Positions 1 to 7,665 of a stretch of DNA of 31,434 nt are shown here, piece after piece. The stretch spans positions 1-31,434 of the IMG/VR virus record IMGVR_UViG_3300028133_000021. One strand, 5' to 3'. The notes under the pieces were generated by a model. The model had not been told where the DNA came from. It ran no database searches and worked only from the letters and a program-made list of their open reading frames with translations. The DNA is from a virus. Numbering within the stretch: position 1 is the first letter of the stretch; each line of letters begins with the position of its first letter. A program made the translations under genes and the position numbers.

Positions 1-16
1 TATTGGACTTTAAAGG

Positions 17-45
17 TTGACACATAGGGTAATAATTGTTACTAT
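17..45 (+). promoter_or_regulatory. sigma70-like promoter, leaderless
   Basis: The -35 is TTGACA (17-22), the spacer is 17 nt and the -10 is TACTAT (40-45). The ATG at 52 begins 6 nt after the -10, so transcription should start on the start codon itself. It drives the operon running to about 4737. Confidence 0.8.
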
Positions 46-51
46 CATCTC

Positions 52-300
52 ATGATGAACAAAAACGAACTGCGTCCTTGTGATGCTCCAGATTATAACG
101 AACTTAATTCACAACTAAATCCTGAAGTAGATTGCGATTCTTTTGTAGTTTCCTTCACCGAGGGTAACTTTCAATACCTTTATTCAGAACTCAAGGAGAC
201 TATTGAGATTTACAATAAAAACTTTGATGAATTGAACTCAAAAGTTGAAGAATTAAGAGTTTCTATACTTGATATTTTTAACGCTTTAAACGATCTGTAA
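52..300 (+). CDS. hypothetical small acidic protein, coiled-coil C-terminus
   Basis: An 82-residue acidic protein that I do not recognise. Residues about 45-80 form a charged heptad-like helix (ELKETIEIYNKNFDELNSKV), which suggests a coiled coil. There is no signal peptide or membrane segment. Two consecutive ATG codons (52 and 55) are possible starts; the first sits exactly 6 nt after a -10 box, so the mRNA is probably leaderless. It is first in a plus-strand operon. The next product has a similar acidic helical layout (FTEGNFQYLYSEL here, LTEENFWTLIDDY there), so the two may be distant paralogs. Confidence 0.75.
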   Translation: MMNKNELRPCDAPDYNELNSQLNPEVDCDSFVVSFTEGNFQYLYSELKETIEIYNKNFDELNSKVEELRVSILDIFNALNDL

Positions 301-303
301 CAA

Positions 304-510
304 ATGAATATAAAAACCAAGAAAAATCTCAATCTTTGGGATTTCCCTAACGTTCATGAGGTTGAAATTAATGATGCCTCTAGGGATATTCCAGAATTAA
401 CTGAGGAAAACTTCTGGACTCTTATTGATGATTATAATAAGCTTATTAAGTCTTTTAATGACGCAGTCGAAATCTTAAATAAAGAAATAAAAGATCTTAA
501 GTCTCGTTGA
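304..510 (+). CDS. hypothetical small acidic helical protein
   Basis: A 68-residue protein of unknown function, 3 nt downstream of the first gene. It has a short divergent N-terminus and then a helix around residues 30-66 (TEENFWTLIDDYNKLIKSF) with alternating hydrophobic and charged residues, as in a small oligomerising protein. It resembles the C-terminal half of the preceding product. The stop TGA overlaps the TTG start proposed for the next gene, which suggests translational coupling. Confidence 0.7.
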   Translation: MNIKTKKNLNLWDFPNVHEVEINDASRDIPELTEENFWTLIDDYNKLIKSFNDAVEILNKEIKDLKSR

Positions 511-761
511 AATTTATAAGATTACATAAGTTACCTGTAGATCATGTCCTGCGTAACACTCCTGTAGCTGGTTTCGCTTCTAGAACTTATGAATATCACG
601 GCAAAGGTATTTCTGATTGGAGCGGCTGGAAGAGGGTTGGTGATAACTGGCCTATAGCATCAAAAACATACAACCAATTAGGGGATGTTTGGATAAGTAA
701 ACCAATCTCAGAATGGAGACCAACTAAAGAATTAGAAAAAGAATATAATGAAAAACTATAG
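507..761 (+). CDS. hypothetical protein, TTG start
   Basis: An 84-residue basic, tryptophan-rich protein (DWSGWKRVGDNW) of unknown function. I chose the TTG at 507 because it overlaps the previous TGA (TTGA), which fits coupling, and because no in-frame ATG lies near the start of the frame. The 3' end overlaps the next gene by 14 nt. No family is recognised; the Trp/Gly-rich stretch could be a small beta fold. Confidence 0.65.
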   Translation: MKFIRLHKLPVDHVLRNTPVAGFASRTYEYHGKGISDWSGWKRVGDNWPIASKTYNQLGDVWISKPISEWRPTKELEKEYNEKL

Positions 762-978
762 ACCAATAGGCTACGGAGAAGGAGATTTTGACGCTTGGTT
801 AGAAGACAAGCCAAAAAGCTGGGTATATGCCAATGATAATGGCTGGGTAGATCTTGAATCAACCAGGTTTATAAACATAAACGAAGATATTTATGGAAGA
901 GATAAGGTTTATTTCGAATTTGATGGACAAGAATACGAATCTATGGTAATATCCAGTTATATAAGACCAGGAAAATGA
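748..978 (+). CDS. hypothetical acidic protein
   Basis: A 76-residue acidic protein of unknown function, with aromatic residues and the stretch DAWLEDKPKSWVYANDNGW. It starts inside the preceding gene and its stop overlaps the next start (ATGA). The tight packing supports it being a real gene. No motif is recognised. Confidence 0.65.
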   Translation: MKNYRPIGYGEGDFDAWLEDKPKSWVYANDNGWVDLESTRFININEDIYGRDKVYFEFDGQEYESMVISSYIRPGK

Positions 979-1541
979 AAAACATACTAGCAAAAACAAA
1001 AACATATTTAATAGGCCCCATGCAGTATGCCGAGGGAAGAACATGGCGCGAAGATATCTCTGAGTTCCTTAAAAGTATTGATGTGACAATTTTCGACCCA
1101 TATAAAAAACCATTTATTAATGCTCCAGACGAGACAGAATCCACTCACAATGAGCTTTGTCATTTAATGGAGGCTGGGAAGATAAAAGCGGAATTGGATT
1201 TCAGCGGTTTTGATATGGTGGCGGACCACATGAAGAAAGTTCGTTCGTTTGATTTGTCTATGGTTGATAGAGCAGACTTTATTATTTGTTATCTTGATCC
1301 AGATGTTCCTACGTTTGGTACGATGGAAGAGTTGAGTTGGGCGTGTAGGTGTAAAAAGCCCACCTTTGTTGTCATTGAGGGAGGAAAGAAGAAAACTCCA
1401 TTTTGGGTGATGGGAATGTTTCCCCATAAATACATCTATAACTCATTCGAAGAGGTTGAAAAAGTCATATCAGAAATAGACAGCGGTGACGAGAAAATAA
1501 GCAGTGATCGCTGGAGATTGTTTGAGCCTCATTTGAGATAA
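975..1541 (+). CDS. nucleoside 2-deoxyribosyltransferase-like protein
   Basis: A 188-residue protein that looks like the nucleoside 2-deoxyribosyltransferase superfamily, which includes base-exchange enzymes, DNPH1-like nucleotide hydrolases and related phage proteins. Visible signs are an N-terminal strand YLIGPM (11-16), an aspartate-rich core (DRADFIICYLDPDVP, 99-113) and FGTMEELSWA (114-123). In this last motif the Glu at about 118 lies where the family's catalytic Glu lies. The family cleaves or swaps the N-glycosidic bond of (deoxy)nucleosides, so a role in nucleotide salvage or degradation of host nucleotides during infection is an inference. It starts in an ATGA overlap. The exact substrate cannot be read from the sequence. 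Confidence 0.75.
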   Translation: MKNILAKTKTYLIGPMQYAEGRTWREDISEFLKSIDVTIFDPYKKPFINAPDETESTHNELCHLMEAGKIKAELDFSGFDMVADHMKKVRSFDLSMVDRADFIICYLDPDVPTFGTMEELSWACRCKKPTFVVIEGGKKKTPFWVMGMFPHKYIYNSFEEVEKVISEIDSGDEKISSDRWRLFEPHLR

Positions 1542-1545
1542 ATAT

Positions 1546-1695
1546 ATGAAATTAATATTAATAATAAACCTATTCTTTTTGCTTGCTGGTTGTAAATCGG
1601 CTCATTTAGTTAGCGAATGCGGTAATCGTGGTTGCGGAGATGTCATTCCTCCTGCCCCAGAAATAAAAATACCTATTTCGATTAGCTCAGAATAA
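1546..1695 (+). CDS. small lipoprotein
   Basis: A 49-residue protein with a classic lipoprotein signal: Met-Lys, a hydrophobic run (LILIINLFFLLAG) and a lipobox LAGC ending at Cys16. The mature part is about 34 residues, with two more cysteines and a proline-rich segment (IPPAPEIKIP). A very short, Pro-containing lipoprotein in a phage recalls outer-membrane spanins (Rz1-like), but no inner-membrane partner is adjacent and the endolysin is 16 kb away, so that role is only a possibility. It could instead be a superinfection-exclusion lipoprotein. Confidence 0.7.
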   Translation: MKLILIINLFFLLAGCKSAHLVSECGNRGCGDVIPPAPEIKIPISISSE

Positions 1696-1696
1696 T

Positions 1697-1873
1697 ATGA
1701 AAATAGAACATGTTGTAATAGGAGATTGCAAGAGTTTTAAATTAGCTATGGGTAAATACGCTTTTCTTTCTTGTGACTATATACCCAAGGAATATCTAAA
1801 ACGCTTATTGGAATCCCAAATTTCAGATAAAGACAGAGAAATTATATCAGAATACATTAAAAATCAACTTTAA
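1697..1873 (+). CDS. hypothetical protein, 58 aa
   Basis: A short frame (MKIEHVVIGDCKSFKLAMGK...) 1 nt after the lipoprotein stop. Its TAA overlaps the next ATG (TAATG), which supports it being a real operon member. It has mixed charge, a helix-rich C-terminal half (KEYLKRLLESQISDKDREI) and no recognised family. Confidence 0.6.
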   Translation: MKIEHVVIGDCKSFKLAMGKYAFLSCDYIPKEYLKRLLESQISDKDREIISEYIKNQL

Positions 1874-2253
1874 TGGGTAAAAAGAAGCCAGATATGGTTG
1901 TTGATCAACCTCAAATAATGGAATACCCCACAAATGTTGGTGCGCCAGCTTTTTTTGCTCCAGACGTATTAAAACATAAAAATGAAAAAGGGGTAAATGC
2001 TGTAAATTATTTTGATACAAAATTTAATGAGATTAAAAAACAATACGAGGAACTAATAGAACTTGCAATAGACACAGAAACGGTTTATAATTCAAAATAC
2101 AACTTTGTACCTGCTGTAGGTAAGACTTATCATTTATACAAAAATGTTGCAAATGACTTATTTTTAAGTATAATAGAACCTAACGAATGGGGTATGGATC
2201 ACAAGGGTTCGTTTAAATTCACATCAGACAATACATGGGAAAGGCAAAAATAA
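1873..2253 (+). CDS. hypothetical protein (DUF2452-like appearance)
   Basis: A 126-residue soluble protein. The text VDQPQIMEYPTNVGAPAFFAPDV followed by a helical segment (YFDTKFNEIKKQYEELIEL) and an aromatic C-terminal half (YHLYKNVANDLFLSIIEPNEW) resembles small conserved phage and bacterial proteins of the DUF2452 type. That assignment is from memory of the pattern and is weak. Start and stop overlap or abut both neighbours. Confidence 0.65.
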   Translation: MGKKKPDMVVDQPQIMEYPTNVGAPAFFAPDVLKHKNEKGVNAVNYFDTKFNEIKKQYEELIELAIDTETVYNSKYNFVPAVGKTYHLYKNVANDLFLSIIEPNEWGMDHKGSFKFTSDNTWERQK

Positions 2254-2254
2254 A

Positions 2255-2620
2255 ATGAACGATAAAGAAATAATACAATATTACGAAATCCAAGAGGAGC
2301 GCATGGCTAAGGAAATCCAAAGGTTAAATGCTACAATTACTCAAAAAAATGAGTACATAAAAGGTTTGGAAAAAGCTGAAAATATTAAAAAATTGAAAAT
2401 GGATGGCTTCAATGATTGCATTGAGGGTATTGTGGAAAGGTTTGGACAAAATGATATTGTTTGTTATAATAAAGAGAAGGTTATTGAAAAATTGATGTCA
2501 GACGGAGAATCTTCTTACGAAGAGGCTATGGAATATTACGAATTTAATCAATTGGGAGCTTGGGTTGGTGATGGAACTCCTTGTTTCTTAGATAAAAACA
2601 TAGATTTAAAGGAATTTTAA
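2255..2620 (+). CDS. hypothetical coiled-coil protein
   Basis: A 121-residue acidic protein. Residues 1-50 form a strongly predicted coiled coil (QEERMAKEIQRLNATITQK). The C-terminal part is a compact domain with EEAMEYYEFNQLGAWVGDGTP, a stretch that resembles other uncharacterised small phage proteins. It sits 1 nt after the preceding stop and 2 nt before the nuclease-like gene. The function is unknown. Confidence 0.65.
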   Translation: MNDKEIIQYYEIQEERMAKEIQRLNATITQKNEYIKGLEKAENIKKLKMDGFNDCIEGIVERFGQNDIVCYNKEKVIEKLMSDGESSYEEAMEYYEFNQLGAWVGDGTPCFLDKNIDLKEF

Positions 2621-2622
2621 TT

Positions 2623-3108
2623 ATGAGCAAGTGGAAAAACACAGAAAGCTGGAATCGTGGGCAGGTTGTGGAAGTTGACTTTTCTAAATTACTAGATAAA
2701 CGCAACATTTCATGGAAAAAAGCAACCAGACAGCAGCAATTTAACCATATTGACTATACAACAAGTATAGGAAGTATAGATGTTAAAGCTAAAAAAAGAA
2801 TAAGCAGGTCGGATTCTGATTCCCAATCAGATTTTGTTTGGTTGGAGTTTAAAAACGTGCAAGGTAAGAAGGGTTGGATGTGCTGTAGCACTGATATTAT
2901 AGCATTTGAAAGAGAGAAAGATTTTGTTTTATTCAGAAGAGGTCAATTATTGGAATGGGCTATGAATAAATGCGACATAGATCAATTAGTATCCAACAGT
3001 AAAGATGCTTTATACAAAGGTTATACCCGTAGAGGAAGAAATGATTTAATTTCAATAGTTAAAATGAAAGATATGATGGAAATACACCATAGAATTTGGC
3101 AAAAATGA
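2623..3108 (+). CDS. PD-(D/E)XK nuclease-like protein
   Basis: A 161-residue basic protein. A core reading as beta strand, acidic residue, then D-x-K is visible: HIDYTTSIGSIDVKAKK (about 42-58), followed by FVWLEFKNVQGKKGWM (about 70-85) with an E-x-K. This is the layout of the PD-(D/E)XK restriction-like nuclease fold. The C-terminal half has helices rich in Arg and Lys (YTRRGRNDLI). A DNA-processing role such as resolution, repair or host DNA degradation is inferred. The fold call rests on the motif only, so confidence is moderate. Confidence 0.55.
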   Translation: MSKWKNTESWNRGQVVEVDFSKLLDKRNISWKKATRQQQFNHIDYTTSIGSIDVKAKKRISRSDSDSQSDFVWLEFKNVQGKKGWMCCSTDIIAFEREKDFVLFRRGQLLEWAMNKCDIDQLVSNSKDALYKGYTRRGRNDLISIVKMKDMMEIHHRIWQK

Positions 3109-3410
3109 ATATAGAAATAAGAGAAAATACAGAAGAATTTTATAGATTATACTTTTCCCAGATAGAATTTGGCGAGAGTTTTGAATTATGTGTGAAATAT
3201 AAAGGTAATTCTAATGAAATCAAATACCAAGACGAAGATGAATCATGGTCAGAATCCGCAACCAAAAAGATTTTGAAATGTTTATTTTTAAGTCAACAAG
3301 AACTTGATCAAATGCTTAAAGATCTAATTGACAATGGTATTTTAGGAGGGCCTGTAGACGAATTCCAGTATAAACAATACGACAATGAAGGAGGGGAAGA
3401 GGATGATTGA
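3105..3410 (+). CDS. hypothetical acidic protein
   Basis: A 101-residue acidic protein starting at the ATG in an ATGA overlap with the nuclease-like gene. An upstream TTG at 3096 is in frame but less likely. The C-terminus is very acidic (DNEGGEEDD). It has alternating polar and hydrophobic residues and no recognised domain. Confidence 0.65.
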   Translation: MNIEIRENTEEFYRLYFSQIEFGESFELCVKYKGNSNEIKYQDEDESWSESATKKILKCLFLSQQELDQMLKDLIDNGILGGPVDEFQYKQYDNEGGEEDD

Positions 3411-4056
3411 TTTTGTTGATCTAAACATAGATTATCAAGATGTTCTCGATAAAGTTTTGTCTCATGAGGAATACTGGACAAATAGAGAAAATACTATAAA
3501 TACATTTGGGGCAGCAGCATATATGGATGACAAGATGAAATACTTCATCATGAAAGAAAAAACAAATCCATTACTAAAAAGTTTGTTTTCAGACCTTTAT
3601 GAAAAAATAGGTGATTATTTTGGTGCTGAATTAAATCCAGATATTGCTTATCCTGGCTTCCACATATTCGATTATAGCAGCAGAAATAACCAAGCTAGCG
3701 TTCACATAGATGACCAGTATCAAAACCTACCCATTGATAGCGATAAATTATCCAATCCACAAAGCTTTACTATAGCTATAGAAAAACCATCTGCTGGAGC
3801 AGGTTTAAATGTTTGGCCTGAAGTTAATTTAACTGGAAGCGTGGCAGAAAACAGGCTTATAGAAAGAAGTTTTAGCAATGACCCTGAAAATCACGAAAAA
3901 CCAGAGTACATAGAGTATGAATTAGGCATAATGTATATCCATAATGATCATATACTTCACCAGATAGCTAAAACAGAAATACAAGAAAACGAGAGAAGGG
4001 TAACTATGCAAGGGCATGTAATTCAAGAAGGCGACAAAAAATATATGTATTTCTAA
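3403..4056 (+). CDS. 2OG-Fe(II) oxygenase-like protein
   Basis: A 217-residue protein with the signature of 2-oxoglutarate/Fe(II) dioxygenases: an HxD iron motif (H101-I-D103), a distal histidine near 186 in ILHQIA, and an arginine near 199 in RRVTMQGH that would hold 2-oxoglutarate. The ATG at 3403 is preferred over 3385 because a strong purine-rich Shine-Dalgarno (GGAGGGG) lies just before it, one of the few clear ones in the window. Phage members of this superfamily are thought to hydroxylate proteins or modify bases; the substrate is not evident. A second, unrelated-looking oxygenase follows at 4114. Confidence 0.75.
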   Translation: MIDFVDLNIDYQDVLDKVLSHEEYWTNRENTINTFGAAAYMDDKMKYFIMKEKTNPLLKSLFSDLYEKIGDYFGAELNPDIAYPGFHIFDYSSRNNQASVHIDDQYQNLPIDSDKLSNPQSFTIAIEKPSAGAGLNVWPEVNLTGSVAENRLIERSFSNDPENHEKPEYIEYELGIMYIHNDHILHQIAKTEIQENERRVTMQGHVIQEGDKKYMYF

Positions 4057-4113
4057 GTTTTAAGAAAAATACAGAATCAAAACAGAAAACAAAAAGTCAG
4101 AAAATCTAAAAAA

Positions 4114-4737
4114 ATGAAAATTTTTCCAGAAATAATAAATGAGGAGCCGTTAATAGTTGTTTTTAATAACGTTTTTACTAAAAGCGAGTGTGATTACATA
4201 CTAAAAGACTTAAGTGACGATCAGTATGAAAAATGCAAAGCTTTCGATATAGATACTGGCGAAGAAGAAGAGGTTAACTATAGGACTAGTAGTGAGTTTG
4301 ATGACAAAGATTTTAAATACGACTTTATAACAGAGAATATAGGCAAAATACTATCATTAGATCTCAATAGGTTTGAAAAACTACAAATAATAAAGTATAA
4401 ATCGGGGGAAGAGTATCAACCACACCACGACTTCTTTAACCATCCAGGCAATTCAGAAACTTTCGATAACGATAGAGACTCAACAGCTATAACATACCTC
4501 AATGACAACTACGAAGAAGGTGAAACACATTTTCCAGAATTAGACATTAAAATAAAACCAAAGAAAGGTTCCGTTCTTTACTTTGAGTATGGATATGATT
4601 ACGAAACAAACTTAAAGACATTACATGCAGGTCTACCAGTCAGTTCAGGCACGAAATACATATCAAGCTCCTTCATAAGAAGTCAACAGTGGGATGTAAG
4701 AGAACATCCAGACCACCCTGTAAATAAGAATACATAA
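4114..4737 (+). CDS. prolyl 4-hydroxylase-type 2OG-Fe(II) oxygenase
   Basis: A 207-residue protein matching the catalytic domain of prolyl 4-hydroxylases. The iron ligands are H104-H-D106 (YQPHHDFF) and H171 (TLHAGLPV). The 2OG-binding Lys is K181 (SSGTKYISSSFIR). Between them is the usual EGETHFPEL strand with GSVLYF before the second His. Such enzymes are frequent in marine T4-like phages and hydroxylate peptidyl proline or similar residues. It is last in the first operon, separated from the other oxygenase by 57 A-rich nt. Confidence 0.85.
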   Translation: MKIFPEIINEEPLIVVFNNVFTKSECDYILKDLSDDQYEKCKAFDIDTGEEEEVNYRTSSEFDDKDFKYDFITENIGKILSLDLNRFEKLQIIKYKSGEEYQPHHDFFNHPGNSETFDNDRDSTAITYLNDNYEEGETHFPELDIKIKPKKGSVLYFEYGYDYETNLKTLHAGLPVSSGTKYISSSFIRSQQWDVREHPDHPVNKNT

Positions 4738-5065
4738 CTATAATTTAAAACAAAAAAACTTTTAGTCGTTTATATATTTTAATATATATTAATGCTTCAT
4801 TTTAATACATTCTAGTACACCCTCATACACTACCCGTTTAAAGGCATTAAAACACCCCTCATATCCACCCAAATTACACATAGTTATACGTACCTAATAA
4901 ACAACACAAAAACCCCCATAACCCCCATAAACAAACAAAACTATACATAGACATACATATAGATATAACACAATAATATAATGATTAAAATAACCCTTAA
5001 AAAGACAGTAAATAATAGTGAGTACTCCTACTGCGCCCTAATTAAATAAAATAAAAACTTTTATT
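4738..5065 (+). other. 328-nt intergenic region, plus strand nearly free of G
   Basis: No convincing gene is seen. The plus strand is A/C/T-rich with many C runs (repeated AACCCCCATA around 4913-4935), so the minus strand carries clustered G tracts. A 22-codon frame (4981-5049) has no ribosome site and is not called. The region separates the first operon from small membrane-protein genes and could be a replication or control region; nothing proves it. Confidence 0.6.
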
Positions 5066-5299
5066 ATGAGTAGATTATTTAGAGAAGATGGCGTAAAGCC
5101 TTTATTTAAAGGGATTGTTGGAGAGATTGTTTCTGCATTTATTTTTATTGTTTTTTATACGCTGTGTTATAGTGCTGGGTATTTGTTTGGGCTGTTGGTT
5201 GTGTTCTTTGGTATTGAGGATGAGGTTTCTGCATCTGTTATTGATGTTGAAGAGGATGAAATGATTAAAACAATGAATGAACAGGGGCCAAATAACTAA
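5066..5299 (+). CDS. small membrane protein
   Basis: A 77-residue protein with a long hydrophobic segment at about 21-50 (IVSAFIFIVFYTLCYSAGYL), enough for one long or two short membrane spans. A basic N-terminus (SRLFREDGVKPLFK) and an acidic tail imply the N-terminus faces the cytoplasm. It could be a holin-like or exclusion protein, but size and topology alone do not decide. It stands apart from its neighbours in a gene-poor stretch. Confidence 0.55.
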   Translation: MSRLFREDGVKPLFKGIVGEIVSAFIFIVFYTLCYSAGYLFGLLVVFFGIEDEVSASVIDVEEDEMIKTMNEQGPNN

Positions 5300-5518
5300 A
5301 TTGTGAATGGTTTTGTTGCAAATAATATATAATAATTTAAAAAAACTGCTAGATCTAACGAAAAGTTTTTAAATAAGTATTTTCAGCATAGGGGTAAATA
5401 TAAAATAGTTTTAAAAAAAACGCAGGTCGGGAGATTTTGCCTAAATAAACGCTAGACCGAATGATAAAATGCCAAATAAATGCTTGCGCGAGAATCAATC
5501 CGTGGTAATATAAATCAT

Positions 5519-5737
5519 ATGAGCAAGACTACAGCAACGGCAGAAAAAATTGGTGCGGTATTAGGGACTATATGTTATTGGTTTATTTTATTCTCTTTAG
5601 CTTCTTTTATTTTTATGTGCGCCTGGAACCAAGTGGTGTCTGCCGTGTTCCTAATTAAGGAAATCAATTGGTTTGATTCTATGCTGTTTATGTTTGGCGT
5701 TCGCTCTATGAGTTTCTGTTTTTGTCATACCAAATAA
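5519..5737 (+). CDS. small membrane protein
   Basis: A 72-residue protein with hydrophobic segments near residues 12-32 (VLGTICYWFILFSLASFIFM) and 48-62. The ATG at 5519 is preferred over 5480: a weak promoter (TTGCGC 5484-5489, TAATAT 5506-5511) lies 7 nt upstream, and the 13 extra codons from 5480 would overlap it. A terminator follows at 5759. The function is unknown. Confidence 0.5.
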   Translation: MSKTTATAEKIGAVLGTICYWFILFSLASFIFMCAWNQVVSAVFLIKEINWFDSMLFMFGVRSMSFCFCHTK

Positions 5738-5758
5738 AACAAATTGTTTGTTGTTTTT

Positions 5759-5800
5759 CGAGACCTTTCGGATATTTTCGTTAGGTCTCGTTTTGTTTCG
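5759..5800 (+). terminator. rho-independent terminator
   Basis: A perfect 8-bp stem, CGAGACCT (5759-5766) with AGGTCTCG (5783-5790), has a 16-nt loop and is followed by a T-rich tail (TTTTGTTTCG). It lies after the small membrane protein gene and before the promoter at 5857. Confidence 0.7.
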
Positions 5801-5856
5801 TAGTCGTTCGTTTCTTTTTGTTCTTTTATTTTCTTGTAATTTTTATTAATTTAATG

Positions 5857-5884
5857 TTGACGACGTTGGCTGGTGTGATAGAAT
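5857..5884 (+). promoter_or_regulatory. sigma70-like promoter, leaderless
   Basis: TTGACG (5857-5862), a 16-nt spacer and TAGAAT (5879-5884). The ATG at 5891 is exactly 6 nt after the -10. Confidence 0.7.
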
Positions 5885-5890
5885 TCCGCC

Positions 5891-6106
5891 ATGACAAACA
5901 AACCAACAAGAGGTCGGCCTAAGGGTGCGACTAGTTTTACTAGAGTGCGCTTAAGTGATTTGATGAATCACCTAGGGAAAGAAGCTCCTATAGTAGTAAG
6001 TAAGAAGTGGCTCGAACAGATAGGATTTGCTGTTGAAAAAACACCAATAGAAATCTTGACACCTGTGAGCGATGAACCTACAATTCAGTTCAACGTAACA
6101 CACTAA
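5891..6106 (+). CDS. hypothetical small basic protein with AT-hook-like N-terminus
   Basis: A 71-residue protein beginning with PTRGRPKGATSFTRV. The RGRPKG core is that of an AT-hook, which binds the minor groove of AT-rich DNA. The rest (about 20-50) looks like a small helical segment (VRLSDLMNHLGKEAPIVVSKKWLEQIGF). It is leaderless from its own promoter and 1 nt upstream of the RuvB-like ATPase, so it may be a DNA-binding partner of that enzyme. The AT-hook call rests on a single short motif. Confidence 0.6.
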   Translation: MTNKPTRGRPKGATSFTRVRLSDLMNHLGKEAPIVVSKKWLEQIGFAVEKTPIEILTPVSDEPTIQFNVTH

Positions 6107-6107
6107 T

Positions 6108-7019
6108 ATGTTTAACACACTAATAGGACAAAAAGAAGTTAAGTCTCAGCTAGGGTTTTATGCCGATCTATTCAATAAAGGATTTGTCGTGCCACCCATC
6201 ATGTTGAACGCAGCGAAAGGACTGGGCAAGACAGCGTTTGCCACCGCGTTTCATAAAGAAACTAAAAACACAAGCAGAAAGTTCATAGAAATTAACTGCG
6301 GCACAATTAGAAATGCTGAGCAATTCTTCGATCAGTTCTTCGTGCCTCAAGTTATGGGTCAGGAGGTTACTGTATTGTTTGATGAGTGCCACGCGTTGCC
6401 AAAAGATCTTACTAATATATTCTTGACAGCATTTAATGTCGAAGGAGCTAAGAAGAAGATGGTGACTGTAGCCGAGGGAGTGATGGAGTTCAACTTTGAA
6501 AAGCAGATTTATTTGTTTGCGACTACAGAGTTACACAAATTGTTTGATCCTTTAAAAGATCGCCTGACTATCATTGACTTTAAGCAGTATGATGAAAAAG
6601 AGTTAGGTGCTATCATGCAGAATAAGGTTGATTGGATTGATTATGAGGGTGATGTAATAAACTCTATTGTTTCTTGCGTTAAAGGTAATGCTCGTAGCGC
6701 AATCAAACTTGCTCTCAAGATACAGGATTGGTGCAATAAGAATAGCATCAGCCGTATTTCTCATGCCGAGTGGTCTAAGATGAAGGCGCACTTTAATATC
6801 TTGCCTTTTGGCTTGACAAACATCGAGGTGCAGATACTTCGTGCATTGCATAAGCGAGGTGCGTGTTCATTACAGATGCTGTCAGCTATTACTGGTATGT
6901 CAAGACAGGCTATTCAACAAGAAGCAGAAAACAATTTATTGCGTAAGGGGTTTATGGATATAGACGGCAAGCGCAAGATCACCAACAAAGGAACAAAAAT
7001 ACTAGAACAAATCAAATGA
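6108..7019 (+). CDS. RuvB-like AAA+ ATPase
   Basis: A 303-residue AAA+ protein laid out like the Holliday-junction branch-migration motor RuvB. Walker A is around 35-43 (AAKGLGKTAF), Walker B is VLFDECHALP (about 89-98), sensor I is ATTE (138-141) and the arginine finger is at about R152 (DPLKDRL). The C-terminal winged-helix domain (about 235-300) includes SAITGMSRQAIQQEAENNLL. At about 300 residues it is slightly shorter than bacterial RuvB. It probably acts on branched DNA during phage recombination and replication. No RuvA or RuvC homologue is visible nearby. The 3' end overlaps the next gene by an ATGA. Confidence 0.8.
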   Translation: MFNTLIGQKEVKSQLGFYADLFNKGFVVPPIMLNAAKGLGKTAFATAFHKETKNTSRKFIEINCGTIRNAEQFFDQFFVPQVMGQEVTVLFDECHALPKDLTNIFLTAFNVEGAKKKMVTVAEGVMEFNFEKQIYLFATTELHKLFDPLKDRLTIIDFKQYDEKELGAIMQNKVDWIDYEGDVINSIVSCVKGNARSAIKLALKIQDWCNKNSISRISHAEWSKMKAHFNILPFGLTNIEVQILRALHKRGACSLQMLSAITGMSRQAIQQEAENNLLRKGFMDIDGKRKITNKGTKILEQIK

Positions 7020-7366
7020 AATATATCATATCATCATACGTCGCAAACATAGCTGTAGGTCTAATGGACGAAGAGACAGCCGAGCAAGATATTAATCTCG
7101 CACACAACCTATTCAATACAAATGTTAACAATAATTATTTTAATGGCATACTTAGTTTTAATACAATCAAAAAATTCTATAGATTCTTAATACACAAAAA
7201 CCTTTTTGCAGATTGGGCTCCAGGAGTTAAATATAGTCTGCAACTTAAAAACGCATCAAATAAGGCTAGGGAAACATTAAATAAAGAAGTAAGCTATAAT
7301 GAATTCATGACGCAAATATACAAGCATGAAATAAACAGACCTTTATACGGAGTCGTAGATCAATAG
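7016..7366 (+). CDS. hypothetical protein
   Basis: A 116-residue protein of unknown function starting in an ATGA overlap with the RuvB-like gene. It is basic in the middle (IKKFYRFLIHKNLFADW), with Asn-rich stretches. Its position suggests co-translation with the ATPase. Confidence 0.6.
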   Translation: MKYIISSYVANIAVGLMDEETAEQDINLAHNLFNTNVNNNYFNGILSFNTIKKFYRFLIHKNLFADWAPGVKYSLQLKNASNKARETLNKEVSYNEFMTQIYKHEINRPLYGVVDQ

Positions 7367-7393
7367 AAAGAAGTGTAAATAACAAATAAGAAT

Positions 7394-7597
7394 ATGAATT
7401 TAAGTCAAGAACAAAAAGATTACCTGCTAAAGGTAGAGTCCGAAATAAACAAAATGTTTTATGAGATTCAGGATCTATTATCAGATGAGACAAGTTACCT
7501 TATGGCCGACGGCCTCGATGCATTGTCCGCCGAGGTGATGCCCTTATGGGAAGAGAAGATCAGGAATGATAAACAAACAGAATTAGACCTAGAATAA
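7394..7597 (+). CDS. hypothetical small acidic protein
   Basis: A 67-residue acidic, helical protein of unknown function (DYLLKVESEINKMFYEIQDL). It is last in its unit; an A-rich stretch and the rIIA promoter follow. Confidence 0.6.
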   Translation: MNLSQEQKDYLLKVESEINKMFYEIQDLLSDETSYLMADGLDALSAEVMPLWEEKIRNDKQTELDLE

Positions 7598-7626
7598 AAA
7601 AGATTAAAAAAAAACAAAAAAAGGGG

Positions 7627-7656
7627 TTGACTCATACCCGCTTTCTATTATACAAT
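7627..7656 (+). promoter_or_regulatory. sigma70-like promoter of rIIA
   Basis: TTGACT (7627-7632) with TACAAT (7651-7656, spacer 18) or the overlapping TATACA (7649-7654, spacer 16). The ATG at 7666 is 9-11 nt after the -10, leaving a leader of only a few nt. The promoter lies inside an apparent N-terminal extension of the frame, which rules out the longer start. Confidence 0.65.
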
Positions 7657-7665
7657 CCTCTCATC

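Noticed and set aside
596-862. Minus-strand frames within the first operon
   Set aside because: They are shadows of overlapping plus-strand genes, with no own start signals.
1546-1695. Firm assignment of the small lipoprotein as an Rz1 spanin
   Set aside because: Only the lipobox and prolines support it; there is no embedded or adjacent Rz-type gene and no nearby lysis genes.
4981-5049. 22-codon frame in the G-poor intergenic region
   Set aside because: There is no ribosome site or promoter, and its composition is that of the surrounding non-coding DNA.
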